Source of the DNA: Halomonas sp. 'Soap Lake #6'
GTDB lineage: Bacteria > Pseudomonadota > Gammaproteobacteria > Pseudomonadales > Halomonadaceae
NCBI RefSeq assembly: GCF_003031405.1
Contig: NZ_CP020469.1
Location: forward strand, 372,001 to 436,000
Direction of reading: 5' to 3'
DNA length: 64,000 nucleotides
Positions 26,555 through 37,000 of the stretch are shown one piece after another. Each line of letters starts with the position of its first letter. Position 1 is the stretch's first letter. A model generated the notes under the pieces. The model did not search any database. It had not been told where the DNA came from and worked only from the letters and a program-made list of their open reading frames with translations. A program made the position numbers and the translations under genes.

Positions 26555-27946
26555 TTAAGTACTGCTGGCTTCAAGAAACCTGTTAACTCTGGGGTCTTGC
26601 ATATAAGCCACGTTGAGTCGCAGCCAGTGAGTAGGTTGTTGATCAGCAAAGAATAAATGCCCTGGCGATAGCGTGATTTGCCAGTGCTCAGCCAGTTCGC
26701 TCAATCTTTCAGACGTCATGGCCACAGGTGGCTTGGCCCAGACAAACATCCCTCCCGTCGGTTCAGTATAAACCTTCCAGCCAGCGTTTTTTAGCATTGC
26801 CAGCGCCGTCGCCATTTGGCTGGAAAGCTTGGTTCTCAGCCGCTCAGTGAGCTTTCGGTAGCTGCCGTTTTGCAACATAGCGGTGACCACTTGCTCGGCA
26901 AAGAGGGAAGAGGAAATGCTGGTTAACATCTTAATATCCACTAAGCGCTGCACCAAGGGAGGAGGCGCGGCGATAAAACCTACCCTTAGGGAAGAGGAGA
27001 GGCTTTTTGAGAAACTTCCCAGGTAGATAACTCGGCGTAAGCCATCCAGTGCCGCCAAACGTGTCGTGGGGGTATGCTGAAAATCTGCGTAGATATCATC
27101 TTCAATGATTTTAAAATCGTGCTGCTCGGCGAGCTGTAAAACCCGGTGTGCAACCGCTGGGGAGAGGGTGCTACCGGTGGGGTTGTGAAACACGCTGTTG
27201 ATATAAAACAGCTTGGGACGATGCTGTGCTAACAGGGCTTCCAAGTGGTCTACGTCAGGCCCATCGACTAACCGTGGTACGCCAATCACGCGGATTCCCT
27301 GTAAATGCAACAGCCCGAAAAGGTTGTAATAGCCTGGAGACTCCACGAATACTACGTCGCCAGGCTCCACTAGCATCCGTACCAACAAATCCAGTGAATG
27401 GCTGCCGCCGTTGGTCATGATTATCTGCTGAGCATCTGCGGTAATCGCCAGTGGGCGCAAGCGCTCTTGGATCAGGCCGCGTAAATCGAGAGGCCCTTGG
27501 GGAGTGCTGTACTCAAAAATACCAGAACGGCTTTTACGCGATACGTGGCGGATGGCATAGGTCAGGTCGTCACTTTCACGCCAACTGCTAGGCAGCCAGC
27601 CGCACCCCAGCTTAAGTGCATGTTCATTGGCACTGAAAAGTCCCCATAGGCCGTTGGTGACTTCGTCCATCGCGCTGATGCAGGACGACTGTGACCCTAG
27701 CGATGCTGCGCTATCTGCGACGTAAAAACCTGCGCCAGGCCGGGAGCGTACCAACCCCGCAGCCACTAACCTTTCATAGGCTTCAATAACCGCGTTACGG
27801 CTAATGTGATGAGTGGCCGCTAAACGACGAATAGAAGGTAAACGGCGGCCACCGCCTGCACCATGGGCTTCAATCCAAGCACGAATTCCCGCCTCAACCT
27901 GCTGTGCGATGGGAGTATTGGCGTTGCGGTCGACCTCTAGCTTCAT
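26555..27946 (-). CDS. MocR/PdxR-type regulator (GntR winged helix plus aminotransferase-like domain)
   Basis: A 463-residue fusion: an N-terminal GntR winged-helix domain (about 1-75; LPSIRRLAATHHISRNAVIEAYERL) and a fold-type I aminotransferase-like domain (about 105-460) with FKIIEDDIYADF and the PLP-lysine region YLGSFSKSLSSSLRVGFI. MocR proteins sense PLP or amino compounds and usually regulate a divergent gene. Here the divergent neighbour is an MFS transporter whose start is 150 bases away, its most likely target. The ATG at 27946 is used, as the winged helix needs MKLEVDRNANTPIAQQV. Confidence 0.9.
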   Translation of the reverse strand: MKLEVDRNANTPIAQQVEAGIRAWIEAHGAGGGRRLPSIRRLAATHHISRNAVIEAYERLVAAGLVRSRPGAGFYVADSAASLGSQSSCISAMDEVTNGLWGLFSANEHALKLGCGWLPSSWRESDDLTYAIRHVSRKSRSGIFEYSTPQGPLDLRGLIQERLRPLAITADAQQIIMTNGGSHSLDLLVRMLVEPGDVVFVESPGYYNLFGLLHLQGIRVIGVPRLVDGPDVDHLEALLAQHRPKLFYINSVFHNPTGSTLSPAVAHRVLQLAEQHDFKIIEDDIYADFQHTPTTRLAALDGLRRVIYLGSFSKSLSSSLRVGFIAAPPPLVQRLVDIKMLTSISSSLFAEQVVTAMLQNGSYRKLTERLRTKLSSQMATALAMLKNAGWKVYTEPTGGMFVWAKPPVAMTSERLSELAEHWQITLSPGHLFFADQQPTHWLRLNVAYMQDPRVNRFLEASST

Positions 27947-28097
27947 AGCTGACCCATGTGGTTCTCAACTGTTCGCTAAAAGCGCGGAACAGTGCCTCGA
28001 TAGTGGCGATTAAGTGTACCTTACCCCAGCGTGGTAAGCGTGCGAGCGTAACGGTTCAACGGACTGCTTATTTAGGAACTAATTTAGGAACTAAGCC

Positions 28098-29330
28098 ATG
28101 AACCGAGTTGTTACGCAAAAGGTTGGCCAAAGGCAAGCTGCTGGCTTGGCGTTTGCGCTGTGTATGATTACCACGGCGGTTAATTTACAGGCCCCACTTT
28201 ACGATGCATTGGCCGCGCGTGATGGCCTTGGGGTAGGTGCAGCAACTATAGCCTTCGCCTGCTATGTGGTGGGCATTGTACCAGTGCTGCTGGGTTTAAA
28301 TGGATTGGCAGACCGGGTAGGGCGCAAGCCATTAATCGTTACAGCACTACTGTTATGTTTCCTGGCCACAGCCATTACCCTGATAGTGCCTGGTTTAGTG
28401 GCGCTGGGTATTGCTCGCCTTCTGCTGGGTGTTAGTACGGGGCTAACCTCCGCGGTGGCTCCTGCTTATATGCAGATACTTGTGGCAGCGAAGGATAAGG
28501 ATAAAGCGACAAACTATGTCACCGCCAGTACAGCGCTGGGTTTTGGCCTGGGGGCAGCTGTCACTAGCTTGTTTATTTTTCATACGCCTAGCATATCTCC
28601 TCCCAGCCTATGGCTTTATTTAGTTGCTGCTTCGCTGGCACTGCTGGTTGTCTTTACGCTGAGAGATGGCGCTTCGATAGATAGCGCTCGGATAGATAGT
28701 GCTGCTCGGATAGATAGTGCGCTGAACCTAACGAAGAGTCCTATGTTACGTCTTCCCAGCTACCCTAATGGGGCCTTGTCTTTTGGGTTGGCGATTTTAC
28801 TCGCCTGGGCAACGGTAGGGTTGGTAATCGCGATTCTTCCTTCAGCATTAAACCAGCACGGCTTATCCGCCTGGAGTGGCTTCGCTACCTTTGGCATTTG
28901 CAGCTGTGGGGTGCTTTTCCAGCCTTGGGCGAGGAAACTCGCTCCCTGCAACGCCACCTCATTAGGGTTAGTAATTCTACCAATAGCCTATGGGCTAATC
29001 GCCTGGGGCGCTGTGCAGGGCTATCTGGCGGCGGTGTTGCTGGGAACGGTTGCCGCCAGTAGTGCCTGCTATGGATTTATCTATTTGGGGGGATTAAGCG
29101 GCGTGTTGGCGATAGCGGGAACATCCGCGACCCAAGCTAGCGCGGGCTTTTTTTTGATGGCCTATCTTGGCTTCAGTATCCCAGTGATTACTACCGGAAT
29201 ACTGATTGATGCTGTAGGTCATACGTTGGCGTTAACGCTGTTTGGCCTCGCGCTGCTAGGCGGTGTGATTGCCACGCTAGTACTGTTGCAAAGACTCGGT
29301 CGCCAAGCGCCCGCTCTCAAGCTGTCATGA
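28098..29330 (+). CDS. MFS transporter, divergent from MocR regulator
   Basis: A 410-residue membrane protein with about 12 transmembrane segments and the loop 2-3 motif NGLADRVGRKP of the major facilitator superfamily. A tandem IDSA-repeat (28675-28722) occupies the central cytoplasmic loop after helix 6. Substrate unknown; a MocR neighbour suggests an amine, amino acid or vitamer. The 3' end overlaps the convergent CDF gene by six bases. Confidence 0.88.
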   Translation: MNRVVTQKVGQRQAAGLAFALCMITTAVNLQAPLYDALAARDGLGVGAATIAFACYVVGIVPVLLGLNGLADRVGRKPLIVTALLLCFLATAITLIVPGLVALGIARLLLGVSTGLTSAVAPAYMQILVAAKDKDKATNYVTASTALGFGLGAAVTSLFIFHTPSISPPSLWLYLVAASLALLVVFTLRDGASIDSARIDSAARIDSALNLTKSPMLRLPSYPNGALSFGLAILLAWATVGLVIAILPSALNQHGLSAWSGFATFGICSCGVLFQPWARKLAPCNATSLGLVILPIAYGLIAWGAVQGYLAAVLLGTVAASSACYGFIYLGGLSGVLAIAGTSATQASAGFFLMAYLGFSIPVITTGILIDAVGHTLALTLFGLALLGGVIATLVLLQRLGRQAPALKLS

Positions 29331-30263
29331 GGGATGCTTTTCTACTAACAGCCCGCAAGAGGGCTCTGCCCAGCGTGTATCTGCAGTGAACACCACATCA
29401 CATACCACCGGTGAGTAGTCTCGGCGTACTTCTTCATCAATACGAGCCCGCAACTTATCCTGGGGGATAATGGAAATATCCGAGAGCTCTTTGGGCAGCA
29501 CCACATGTACGATCACATACAGAAGGCGACCGGGACGCACCATGCGTACCCTTACTTCCAGCGTATCGATATCTGCAAGGCCTCGTGCCACTGCTTGGCG
29601 TACCGGTTCAGCAATGGATTCTTCAGGTGTTTTGTTAAGCAGTTCCCGTAGCGCTTGAGAGGCCATCCGTACGGGGACGCCTAAACAGAGCACTACCACC
29701 GCCATAACCAAGACCGAATCCACATAGGGAACAACGGTATGCCAACCCAACCGCTCAAATAGCATTACCAAACAAAAGGCGGCTAATACCGCAGCTGAAA
29801 TCATGCTGTTGACCATCCAGTTGAGTTTGTCAGCACTTATCAGCGGGCTATGCACATGGCGTTGGCTACGATGCATCACCCAGGCCGTTAGCGAGCAGGC
29901 GGCGGTGGCAAATAGCGCATAGATAACGGCAAGCCCCGCTGAAATCTCGCGGCCGCCCGTTAGTAGGGCAGCCACTGCATCCACCAATGCAAAGATAGAG
30001 ACGCCTAAAATCAGTAATCCTTTGCATAGGTTAACCAGTGACTCAAAGTAGCTATAGCCAAAAGGGTATGATTCGCTATCTGGGCGGCTGGCTAATTTGC
30101 TTACCTTGATGGTCACCAGTGCTACGCTAAAGTAGATAAGGTTAAATAGCCCGTCCAGCAGGATCGCTTGGGAATTGGAGGCTAATGTGGCAATAATGCC
30201 TGCACAGCCAATTAGCAACGCCATAAATGCGGAGAAGGCTAAGGTGCTTGATTCAGTCTTCAT
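29325..30263 (-). CDS. cation diffusion facilitator family transporter
   Basis: About 312 residues from ATG 30263 (a longer start at 30281 lacks a ribosome binding site). Six membrane segments, with the acidic residue of helix 2 in LLDGLFNLIYF and RPDSESYPFGYSYFESLVNL after it, and a soluble C-terminal domain (about 215-300) as in CDF metal exporters. Family members export Zn, Fe, Co, Mn or Cd in exchange for protons; the HxxxD pairs that typify zinc exporters are not evident, so metal choice is open. Confidence 0.85.
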   Translation of the reverse strand: MKTESSTLAFSAFMALLIGCAGIIATLASNSQAILLDGLFNLIYFSVALVTIKVSKLASRPDSESYPFGYSYFESLVNLCKGLLILGVSIFALVDAVAALLTGGREISAGLAVIYALFATAACSLTAWVMHRSQRHVHSPLISADKLNWMVNSMISAAVLAAFCLVMLFERLGWHTVVPYVDSVLVMAVVVLCLGVPVRMASQALRELLNKTPEESIAEPVRQAVARGLADIDTLEVRVRMVRPGRLLYVIVHVVLPKELSDISIIPQDKLRARIDEEVRRDYSPVVCDVVFTADTRWAEPSCGLLVEKHPS

Positions 30264-30414
30264 GAACGTTACAGCTCCCATGCTTACTTAATAAAGTGGC
30301 TGGCAAGCATAGCAACATCACTGCTAGCAATGTCAGCGTTTTGTTTATCTGATATTTGTAGAAATAGCCCCTTTAGCAGCCCACCAGCTTTGCACATCAG
30401 GGAGAGAAGTGCTT

Positions 30415-30948
30415 ATGCGCTATGCCAACGATTTGACCTTCAAGCTGATAGCTCCAGAAGATGCTGCCGAGTTGCTGATTTTTGAAACCGCAGAGCGTGA
30501 CTGGTTTGAGCAGCATATCGAGGCGCGGCCTGAGCACTTTTACACGCTGGAAGGTATTACACAGCACATAGTTGAGTGTTTGGAGCTTAACGCCCAGCGC
30601 CGTATGAGCCCGTTACTGATTCGTGATAAAGGCGTAATGATAGGTCGTGCCAATTTACGTGATATGCATAGCGGCCAGGGCAAGGTTGGCTATCGCATCG
30701 CCCAGCAGGCCAGCGGTCAAGGAATCGCTCAACGTGCGTTGCAGCACCTAATCAGCGAAGCGCGCAGTGTTTATCGCCTGCATACCCTTACAGCGATTGT
30801 GTCACTAGAGAATGGCGCTTCCCGATATGTGTTGGAAAAAGCCGGATTTGAAGTAGCAGAAACGCTGCCAGCGTATTCATTGGTGGGAGCAAGGAGGCTT
30901 GATTGTGTGGTTTATAAGCGCTCAATATCTAGCCATAAAAGGGTATGA
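30415..30948 (+). CDS. GNAT family N-acetyltransferase (RimJ/RimL type)
   Basis: A 177-residue GNAT enzyme. GGGAGAAG precedes ATG 30415, which is preferred over GTG 30409. Segments seen: LISPEDAAELLIFETAE-like start, YRIAQQASGQGIAQRAL (acetyl-CoA loop) and VSLENGASRYVLEKAGFEV. This is the RimJ/RimL-like group, which acetylates protein N-termini, but members also modify small molecules. It is monocistronic and 208 bases before vgrG. Confidence 0.85.
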   Translation: MRYANDLTFKLIAPEDAAELLIFETAERDWFEQHIEARPEHFYTLEGITQHIVECLELNAQRRMSPLLIRDKGVMIGRANLRDMHSGQGKVGYRIAQQASGQGIAQRALQHLISEARSVYRLHTLTAIVSLENGASRYVLEKAGFEVAETLPAYSLVGARRLDCVVYKRSISSHKRV

Positions 30949-31012
30949 GATAGACAGCCTCGAGTAGCTGAAAGAAGCCTTTAATATCTCTTTTGAATGG
31001 CGATGGCTATTT

Positions 31013-31067
31013 TGTAAGCAATCTCTGACCCATGTAAGCCATATCTTACAACCGTGTAAGAGATTGC
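31013..31067. promoter_or_regulatory. nested palindromes upstream of vgrG
   Basis: GCAATCTCT (31018-31026) and AGAGATTGC (31059-31067) form a perfect outer inverted repeat enclosing TGTAAG-CCATAT-CTTACA (31033-31050). TGTAAG occurs three times in the region. This is 90-140 bases before vgrG and may be its operator. Confidence 0.5.
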
Positions 31068-31156
31068 CGCTTCTTGCCCTCCACAGGTTGCGCTTCGCGC
31101 CTGCCTCGTTATCCTGATCGTTTCTTATTTACTAGTAACGATCCAAGGAGGGAGCG

Positions 31157-33238
31157 ATGGCCAATGGTACAGGCCTGCAATTCACCCTAACGCTACCCGG
31201 CGTTGATGATATCGCGGTGATGGATTTTACCCACCGCGAAGCGCTCTCTCAGCCCTTTGAGCTGATCGTCAACCTGGCCAGTCGTGACGACACTCTTGAT
31301 GCCGCTGAACTACTGGATCGTGAAGCGGCCCTGACCATTTGGCAGGATGGCGAGCCGCTGCGTCAGATCCACGGGGTTATCTGTGAGTTTGGCCGTGGTG
31401 ACCGAGGCCACCGCCGCACCTTCTACTCCCTGGTGCTGCGGCCTGCGCTGTGGCGGCTTTCGCTGCGCCAAAACTCGCGTATTTTTCAAAAGGCTGACCC
31501 GTTCACTATCATCAATACCCTGTGCGATGAGCAGGGCATTACCGATGTCTCTTTTGCCGTCACCCGTGATCTTCCAGAGCGCGAGTACTGTGTGCAGTAC
31601 CGCGAGACCGACCTCGCCTTTATCGAGCGATTGGCCGCAGAAGAAGGCCTGTTCTACTTCCATGAATTTGCAGAGAGCAGTCACCGGCTAGCCTTCGCCG
31701 ATGACCCCCAGGTACTTACTAATCTCGGTGAACGGCCCTACAACAGCCGTGCCGGGGGCACCGCCCCCCAGCGCCATGTACGCAAGCTAAGCCACAAAGC
31801 GCGAGTGGCTACCGCCTCCGCCACGCTGAAAGACTACAGCTTTAAAAACCCCGCTTATGCACAACTGCACGAACACCAAGGCCGCGATGTAGAAGCCCAT
31901 GGTCAACATGCTGACTATGAACACTACGACTACCCCGGCCGCTATAAGCAGGACGCCTCCGGCGAACCCTTTACCCGCATTCGCCTGGAACAGCTGCGCC
32001 GGGAAGCGATCACCGCCCAAGCAGAAAGCGACCTGCCCGAGCTTGCCCCCGGCTTGCGCTTCACGCTGGCCGACCACGATACCAGCAGCCTTAACCGCGA
32101 CTGGCAGGTTCTTGAGGTTATTCACCAGGGTGAGCAGCCCCAGGCGCTGGAAGAAGATGGAATGACCCAAAGTGACGCAAGCGGTATGACGCGTTACCAC
32201 AATCACGTCACACTGATCCCCGGTGATAGCCCCTGGCGTGCCACCCCCAACCCCAAACCACGGGTCGATGGCCCCCAAGTGGCCTTTGTGGTTGGCCCCG
32301 AAGGGGAAGAGATTCACTGCGACGAGCACGGCCGAGTCAAAGTGCAGTTCCCCTGGGACCGCTACGCTGAACCAGACGACACCGCTAGTTGCTGGGTACG
32401 CGTCGCCCAAGGCTGGGCCGGTGGTGGCTACGGCAGTATGGCAATACCCAGGGTCGGCCATGAAGTTATCGTGGAATTTTTAGAAGGTGATCCAGACCAG
32501 CCGTTGATCACGGGCCGCACCTACCACGCCTCCAACATCCCGCCGTACCCACTACCGGAACACAAAACCCGCACGGTACTACGCACCCAAAGCCACAAGG
32601 CCGAAGGCTTCAACGAGCTGCGTTTTGAAGACGAAGCCGGTGAAGAACAAATTTGGCTCCACGCCCAGAAAGACTTGGAGCTATTAACGCTGAACGACCG
32701 TATTGAAGAGGTTCGCAACGACAGTTTCTTGCACGTCAACAACGACCGCATCAGTGAGATCGACAACGACGACCACCACACAGTGCATGGTAATCGCTTT
32801 GAACGCACCGAAGGCCAGCAGCATTTCAGTGTAGAAGGCTCACTACATATCAAGGCGGGGCAGGCGTGGTTAAGCGAAAGCGGCCGCGAACTACACATCA
32901 AAGCAGGCCAAAAAGTAGTGCTAGAAGCGGGGAGTGAACTGGCCCTCAAGGCCGGTGGCAGCTTTATCCAGCTGGATAGTGGTGGTGTCACCATCGTCGG
33001 CCCACGGGTAAGAGTGAACGCAGGCGGCAGCCCCGGTAATGGCTCCGGGCTGGCAGTAGAAAGCCCATTACTGCCAGGGCATGCAATGGCGGAGGTGCAT
33101 GAAGTGATAGCGCATGTGACACATGAGGCACTGTTGGAAGCTTCGGCAGTGGAGGCTAGCATTGTCCAGTTATGTCAGAGGCAAACTGATGGCAGCTGCC
33201 CTCTGGCTGACTGCCCATGCCCGAGGAGGGCTGGCTGA
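31157..33238 (+). CDS. vgrG: T6SS spike protein VgrG
   Basis: A 693-residue VgrG. The gp27-like N-terminal part (about 1-350, LTLPGVDDIAVMDFTHREAL start) is followed by the gp5-like OB fold (about 375-450, HCDEHGRVKVQFPWD, CWVRVAQGWAGGGYGSMAIPRVG), a needle of repeated short strands (LHIKAGQ, about 545-640), and a short helical tail that ends with five Cys (CQRQ, DGSCPLADCPC). It forms the tip of the T6SS needle and carries effectors. AAGGAGGGAGCG precedes ATG 31157. It overlaps the next gene by one base (TGATG), so the operon is translationally coupled. No other structural T6SS gene is in view. Confidence 0.95.
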   Translation: MANGTGLQFTLTLPGVDDIAVMDFTHREALSQPFELIVNLASRDDTLDAAELLDREAALTIWQDGEPLRQIHGVICEFGRGDRGHRRTFYSLVLRPALWRLSLRQNSRIFQKADPFTIINTLCDEQGITDVSFAVTRDLPEREYCVQYRETDLAFIERLAAEEGLFYFHEFAESSHRLAFADDPQVLTNLGERPYNSRAGGTAPQRHVRKLSHKARVATASATLKDYSFKNPAYAQLHEHQGRDVEAHGQHADYEHYDYPGRYKQDASGEPFTRIRLEQLRREAITAQAESDLPELAPGLRFTLADHDTSSLNRDWQVLEVIHQGEQPQALEEDGMTQSDASGMTRYHNHVTLIPGDSPWRATPNPKPRVDGPQVAFVVGPEGEEIHCDEHGRVKVQFPWDRYAEPDDTASCWVRVAQGWAGGGYGSMAIPRVGHEVIVEFLEGDPDQPLITGRTYHASNIPPYPLPEHKTRTVLRTQSHKAEGFNELRFEDEAGEEQIWLHAQKDLELLTLNDRIEEVRNDSFLHVNNDRISEIDNDDHHTVHGNRFERTEGQQHFSVEGSLHIKAGQAWLSESGRELHIKAGQKVVLEAGSELALKAGGSFIQLDSGGVTIVGPRVRVNAGGSPGNGSGLAVESPLLPGHAMAEVHEVIAHVTHEALLEASAVEASIVQLCQRQTDGSCPLADCPCPRRAG

Positions 33239-34092
33239 TGCGCTATACATTAACGCTACCAGAACCGAGGCAGCACCGTTACTGGTTAGTCGAAACCGCT
33301 AGTCTTCCTGAAAATGAAGTATTGCGCCGATTCTATGCCACCGTACAACAACCTATGTTTCGTTGGCTCTATGACGGCACAGCCTATCAGGCGGTGCGAG
33401 ATAGTGGCCCTGTTTTACTAGATATCACACAGGACGCTAGTGTTTGGCACCAATTTAGCGCTGAGTGGGCGGGAAAAGCCGCGTCGGTGGTGATTGATAC
33501 GTCTGAGTCTTTGGATGATTTACACCGACGTCTAGCCATCTGCATAACGATAAATACGCGAGGTAACGGGGTAGGGCTGCTGCGTTTTCACGAGCCGGCC
33601 GCCTTACACCTCTTGCTTGGTGAAGAGATGCTCTCTCTGGATAATCGCGTTGCACTAATGGGCGAAAGTGTTTGCTGGTCCTGGGTGCTTTGCCAAAGCC
33701 AGGGAGGCATTGTTTATGAGCACTACTGCTCACCTAAAAGTGTCAACAACATGGACATAGCAGGCAGAACGGCATTGCGGCTAGAGGACGTTACTCAGCA
33801 GCGGCTGTCCAGCTTGACGCATTTTTCTCGGTTGATGCCTGTGCTGGGGAAAGCAATATATCGTTTTAACCTATTGCCAAGACAGGTAGAAATTACGCTC
33901 CTCTGGTCGTCGCTGGAGCGCTACTGGCACGCTACCTGGCAAAGCAGACTGCCACGTAAGCAAGTTGTTGAAAATGCGCTAGGTATGCTGGCAAGCAGTA
34001 ACGCACTTGAGCACTTCATCGAGACCCTCTCTCTTGATGCGATGCGATGGCATAACAAAGGACACCGGAATGTCTCAGAACCACCCGTGTAG
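33238..34092 (+). CDS. DUF4123-family T6SS adaptor
   Basis: A 284-residue protein starting at ATG 33238, directly at the vgrG stop (TGATG) with GAGGAGGG upstream; an in-frame ATG at 33217 is less likely. Visible signatures: RWLYDGTAYQAVRDSGPVLL, LHRRLAICI and RFHEPAALHLL, as in DUF4123 proteins. Such proteins (Tap/TEC type) load an effector on VgrG. It overlaps the downstream effector gene by 23 bases, which fits its task of delivering that effector. Confidence 0.85.
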   Translation: MRYTLTLPEPRQHRYWLVETASLPENEVLRRFYATVQQPMFRWLYDGTAYQAVRDSGPVLLDITQDASVWHQFSAEWAGKAASVVIDTSESLDDLHRRLAICITINTRGNGVGLLRFHEPAALHLLLGEEMLSLDNRVALMGESVCWSWVLCQSQGGIVYEHYCSPKSVNNMDIAGRTALRLEDVTQQRLSSLTHFSRLMPVLGKAIYRFNLLPRQVEITLLWSSLERYWHATWQSRLPRKQVVENALGMLASSNALEHFIETLSLDAMRWHNKGHRNVSEPPV

Positions 34093-37000
34093 CCCCAAAG
34101 CAATTTATTTGGAAATCACTGGCCACCATGAAGATAACGATCAGAATGAATATTGGCTATATCAGGGTGATGTAGCAATAGAACATCTGGCAGAGCGAGA
34201 TGCCTCAGAGGGGCGCTTCGGGCCGATCGTTGAGTCGCAGCAAGAGTTCTCTGAAGAAGAGTTGGCCGACTACCGGTTGGTGCAGAAAGTAGGTGATATC
34301 GAGGTGCCGTTACTGCTGGAGGAAGAGATCTCACCATGCGGTTTGCTCCCCAACCAGCGAGCGTTTCAGCACAATTTAATGGTCTCGACAGTTCCCATGC
34401 TATATCTCGATCATCAGGAGATAGCGGGAGGGCCGTGCCGAGGCGGTTTTATATACATTTTCCTGAATGGTCGGCTGATTCGTGAACTAGTATCCACTAG
34501 TCTCATTGATGAGACGATACGCTTTATCGATAGCGATGTTGCTGCTTACCGGGAGCAAACTGACGTGCCAACGGTACGTGAGTATTCAGGGCCACCATTG
34601 GCACAGCTCCATTTGCCTCTCAAGCTTAACGGTGAGTCGGCCAACGTACGCTTGGCTTTCTCTGATCACCCTTGGCCCTGGGCGCATATCGAACAGTTGG
34701 AAGCCAACCCGAGCCTTATCGAGCTGCGATGCCAACCTCTGGAGTTGAATGAGCCAGCTTTGACCAATATGCTCCAGGGGCAAATGCGCAACCTCTACGA
34801 ATATAGTCTTGAGGTCGGGCGTGACGAATATGCAGGTAAAGCCTTGCTAGACTGGCTACCGCCTATGCGCACCCGCGATGCCATTTACGAACAAGCGTGG
34901 GGTAGCCCGCGAGACTATATTGAAGACCCTACGGCTGATGGCTGGAGCGCATTGCTTGACCAGCTCGCAGCCGAGCGAGCCTTTTTCGATTCCGATGAGG
35001 AAGAAGCCACGTTCCCGGATATCGATATGGCGAAAAGGCAGCGGAACTTCTCACCAGGGCTACGTGGCACCCTGTTGCAACAGTGGTGCAACCCCCTAAG
35101 GCCCGATGATGAACAAGCTGAAGAAGCACAGTTAGCGCTTATAAAAGCGCCCACCGCCACAGAAGATTGTTTAGCAACGCTACGTGATCAGCAACTCTGT
35201 TGTATCTTCCTGCGTGACCCTAAGCAGGCAGCCGAACACCTCATTGCCGATATCCAAGCCACGACCGAATTGCTGATGTTGCTGGCAGAGAGCATGAAGT
35301 ACCACCCTCATGGCGCTTCGGCGGAGCTGGTGCATGCCAACTGTTTTATGGCCGAAGGGCCCGATGGAGAGAGCAATCCGCGGTACCTTGACCAGTGGCT
35401 TGACCGTCGGCTTGATAGAAGCCGAGAAAGCCTGTTTTGTCGGCTAGTCAAAATGGAAGAGCGCCGCCTTGCTCGGTTAAGGCGCGATGAGGCCCTTACA
35501 GCCCTTGCCGAATTGCTGGATGACGTTTCGCCAGGTGCGCTTACACATGCATTGCATGATGCCATGCTATTCGATGACCTCAACCTGCTTGAGCCCTATG
35601 TCATCCTGGCGCGAAGTATCGACATGTTGCTAAATGGGTTGCGACCTTTTGACCCAAAGGGCACCACGGAGGAGCTTGCCGACTACCGCTCGCCCGAGCG
35701 TTGCCGAGCTACCCTGGATACCCTCTATGAGGGTAAGCACCTTGCCTCAACATTCTTCTTCCAAGGGAAGCTGTGCGAAGTGGATGACAGCTGGGGGGCA
35801 GCCTATGAACGAGACTTGGATCGAATCACTCAGGCTTCGCAGCAAATACTTTCCCAAGAAGCAAACGCTGCCACGTTAACAGCAGATGATATGTTGGCCT
35901 TGCAGAACCAGCTTGTCGAAGAAACAAACCCCACGGCGGATGTTATGCGCCGTTTGCTCAATGGTTCCGATGCTATTGTCATCAGCACACTACCTCCGCT
36001 GTTTGCCGCGATTCCCTGGCTCAAGCTTGGCCAAACCATGTCTGTGGATATCGCTTCGGACTATGCCGAGTTAAAAGGAGCCTTAGGAGGGGGGCTCTCG
36101 ATCAAGGTCGAACTAGAGAACGGCAGGATTGTCTGGTTTGCTCCGCGTGAGTTCCAGGCGGTGACCGCTGAAATGGCCCAGGCCAGTGCGGTATTGAAGG
36201 CTACTGCCACTACTAATGCCTTGGGTGGCAATGCTGTCTCGTCATCAGGTAACCAGACCGTTCGCGTCACTGGCGGTGAAACGAGCGAGTGGCGTTTTTA
36301 TGGCGCGCGTGCAGGCTATACGGCTTTTTGGGCAGTTTTAGCGGTGTTAGAGGTGGGTAATGCCACTGCCGCTGGAGAAGAAGCTTTGACTGACCTTAAT
36401 GGCAGATCAAGTGCTGGCGTTATCAGTTCTGCTTTTGATGCAGCGCTATTGACTGCACAAGGTTTAAAATTAACTAATAGCCAATGGAGCTGGGTCGTTA
36501 AAGCCAATAATACGCTTGATGCATCCTATCCAAGGACAAGGGCTTGGCAAGAAGCCATGGGAGAGGCTGGTAAGTATCGTGGGTTAGCGACGTTAGGAGC
36601 CGGGCTGTTGACCACCTCATTGGTAGCATATGATGCCTATCAGCTTGCTCAACGTGGAGAGAAACGAGCAGCTAGCTGGACCGCTGCCCAGGCGGTTGCC
36701 ATCGGTGTAGCAACGATTTATGGCTCTGGGTTTGGCGAGGCCGCCGGGCGAGTAGCAGAAGCTCAATTGATTCGCAGTCGCTTGATTAATAGTGTGTTGG
36801 GTTGGGTTGGAACTTTGAGGCCAGTACCGGCAACTGTGATTAGTCTTATAGCTTCAGTTTTTTTCCAATATAGGGCAACCAATAGCCGCGATGACGGTTT
36901 TTCCCTTTGGGTGCAGTACGGCCCCTTCGGTAGCCGCCGAGATGAGCTGGAATCGCGTTTGGCCCAGCTCGCAGCCCAAGAGGAAGACAAGGATTCAGTC

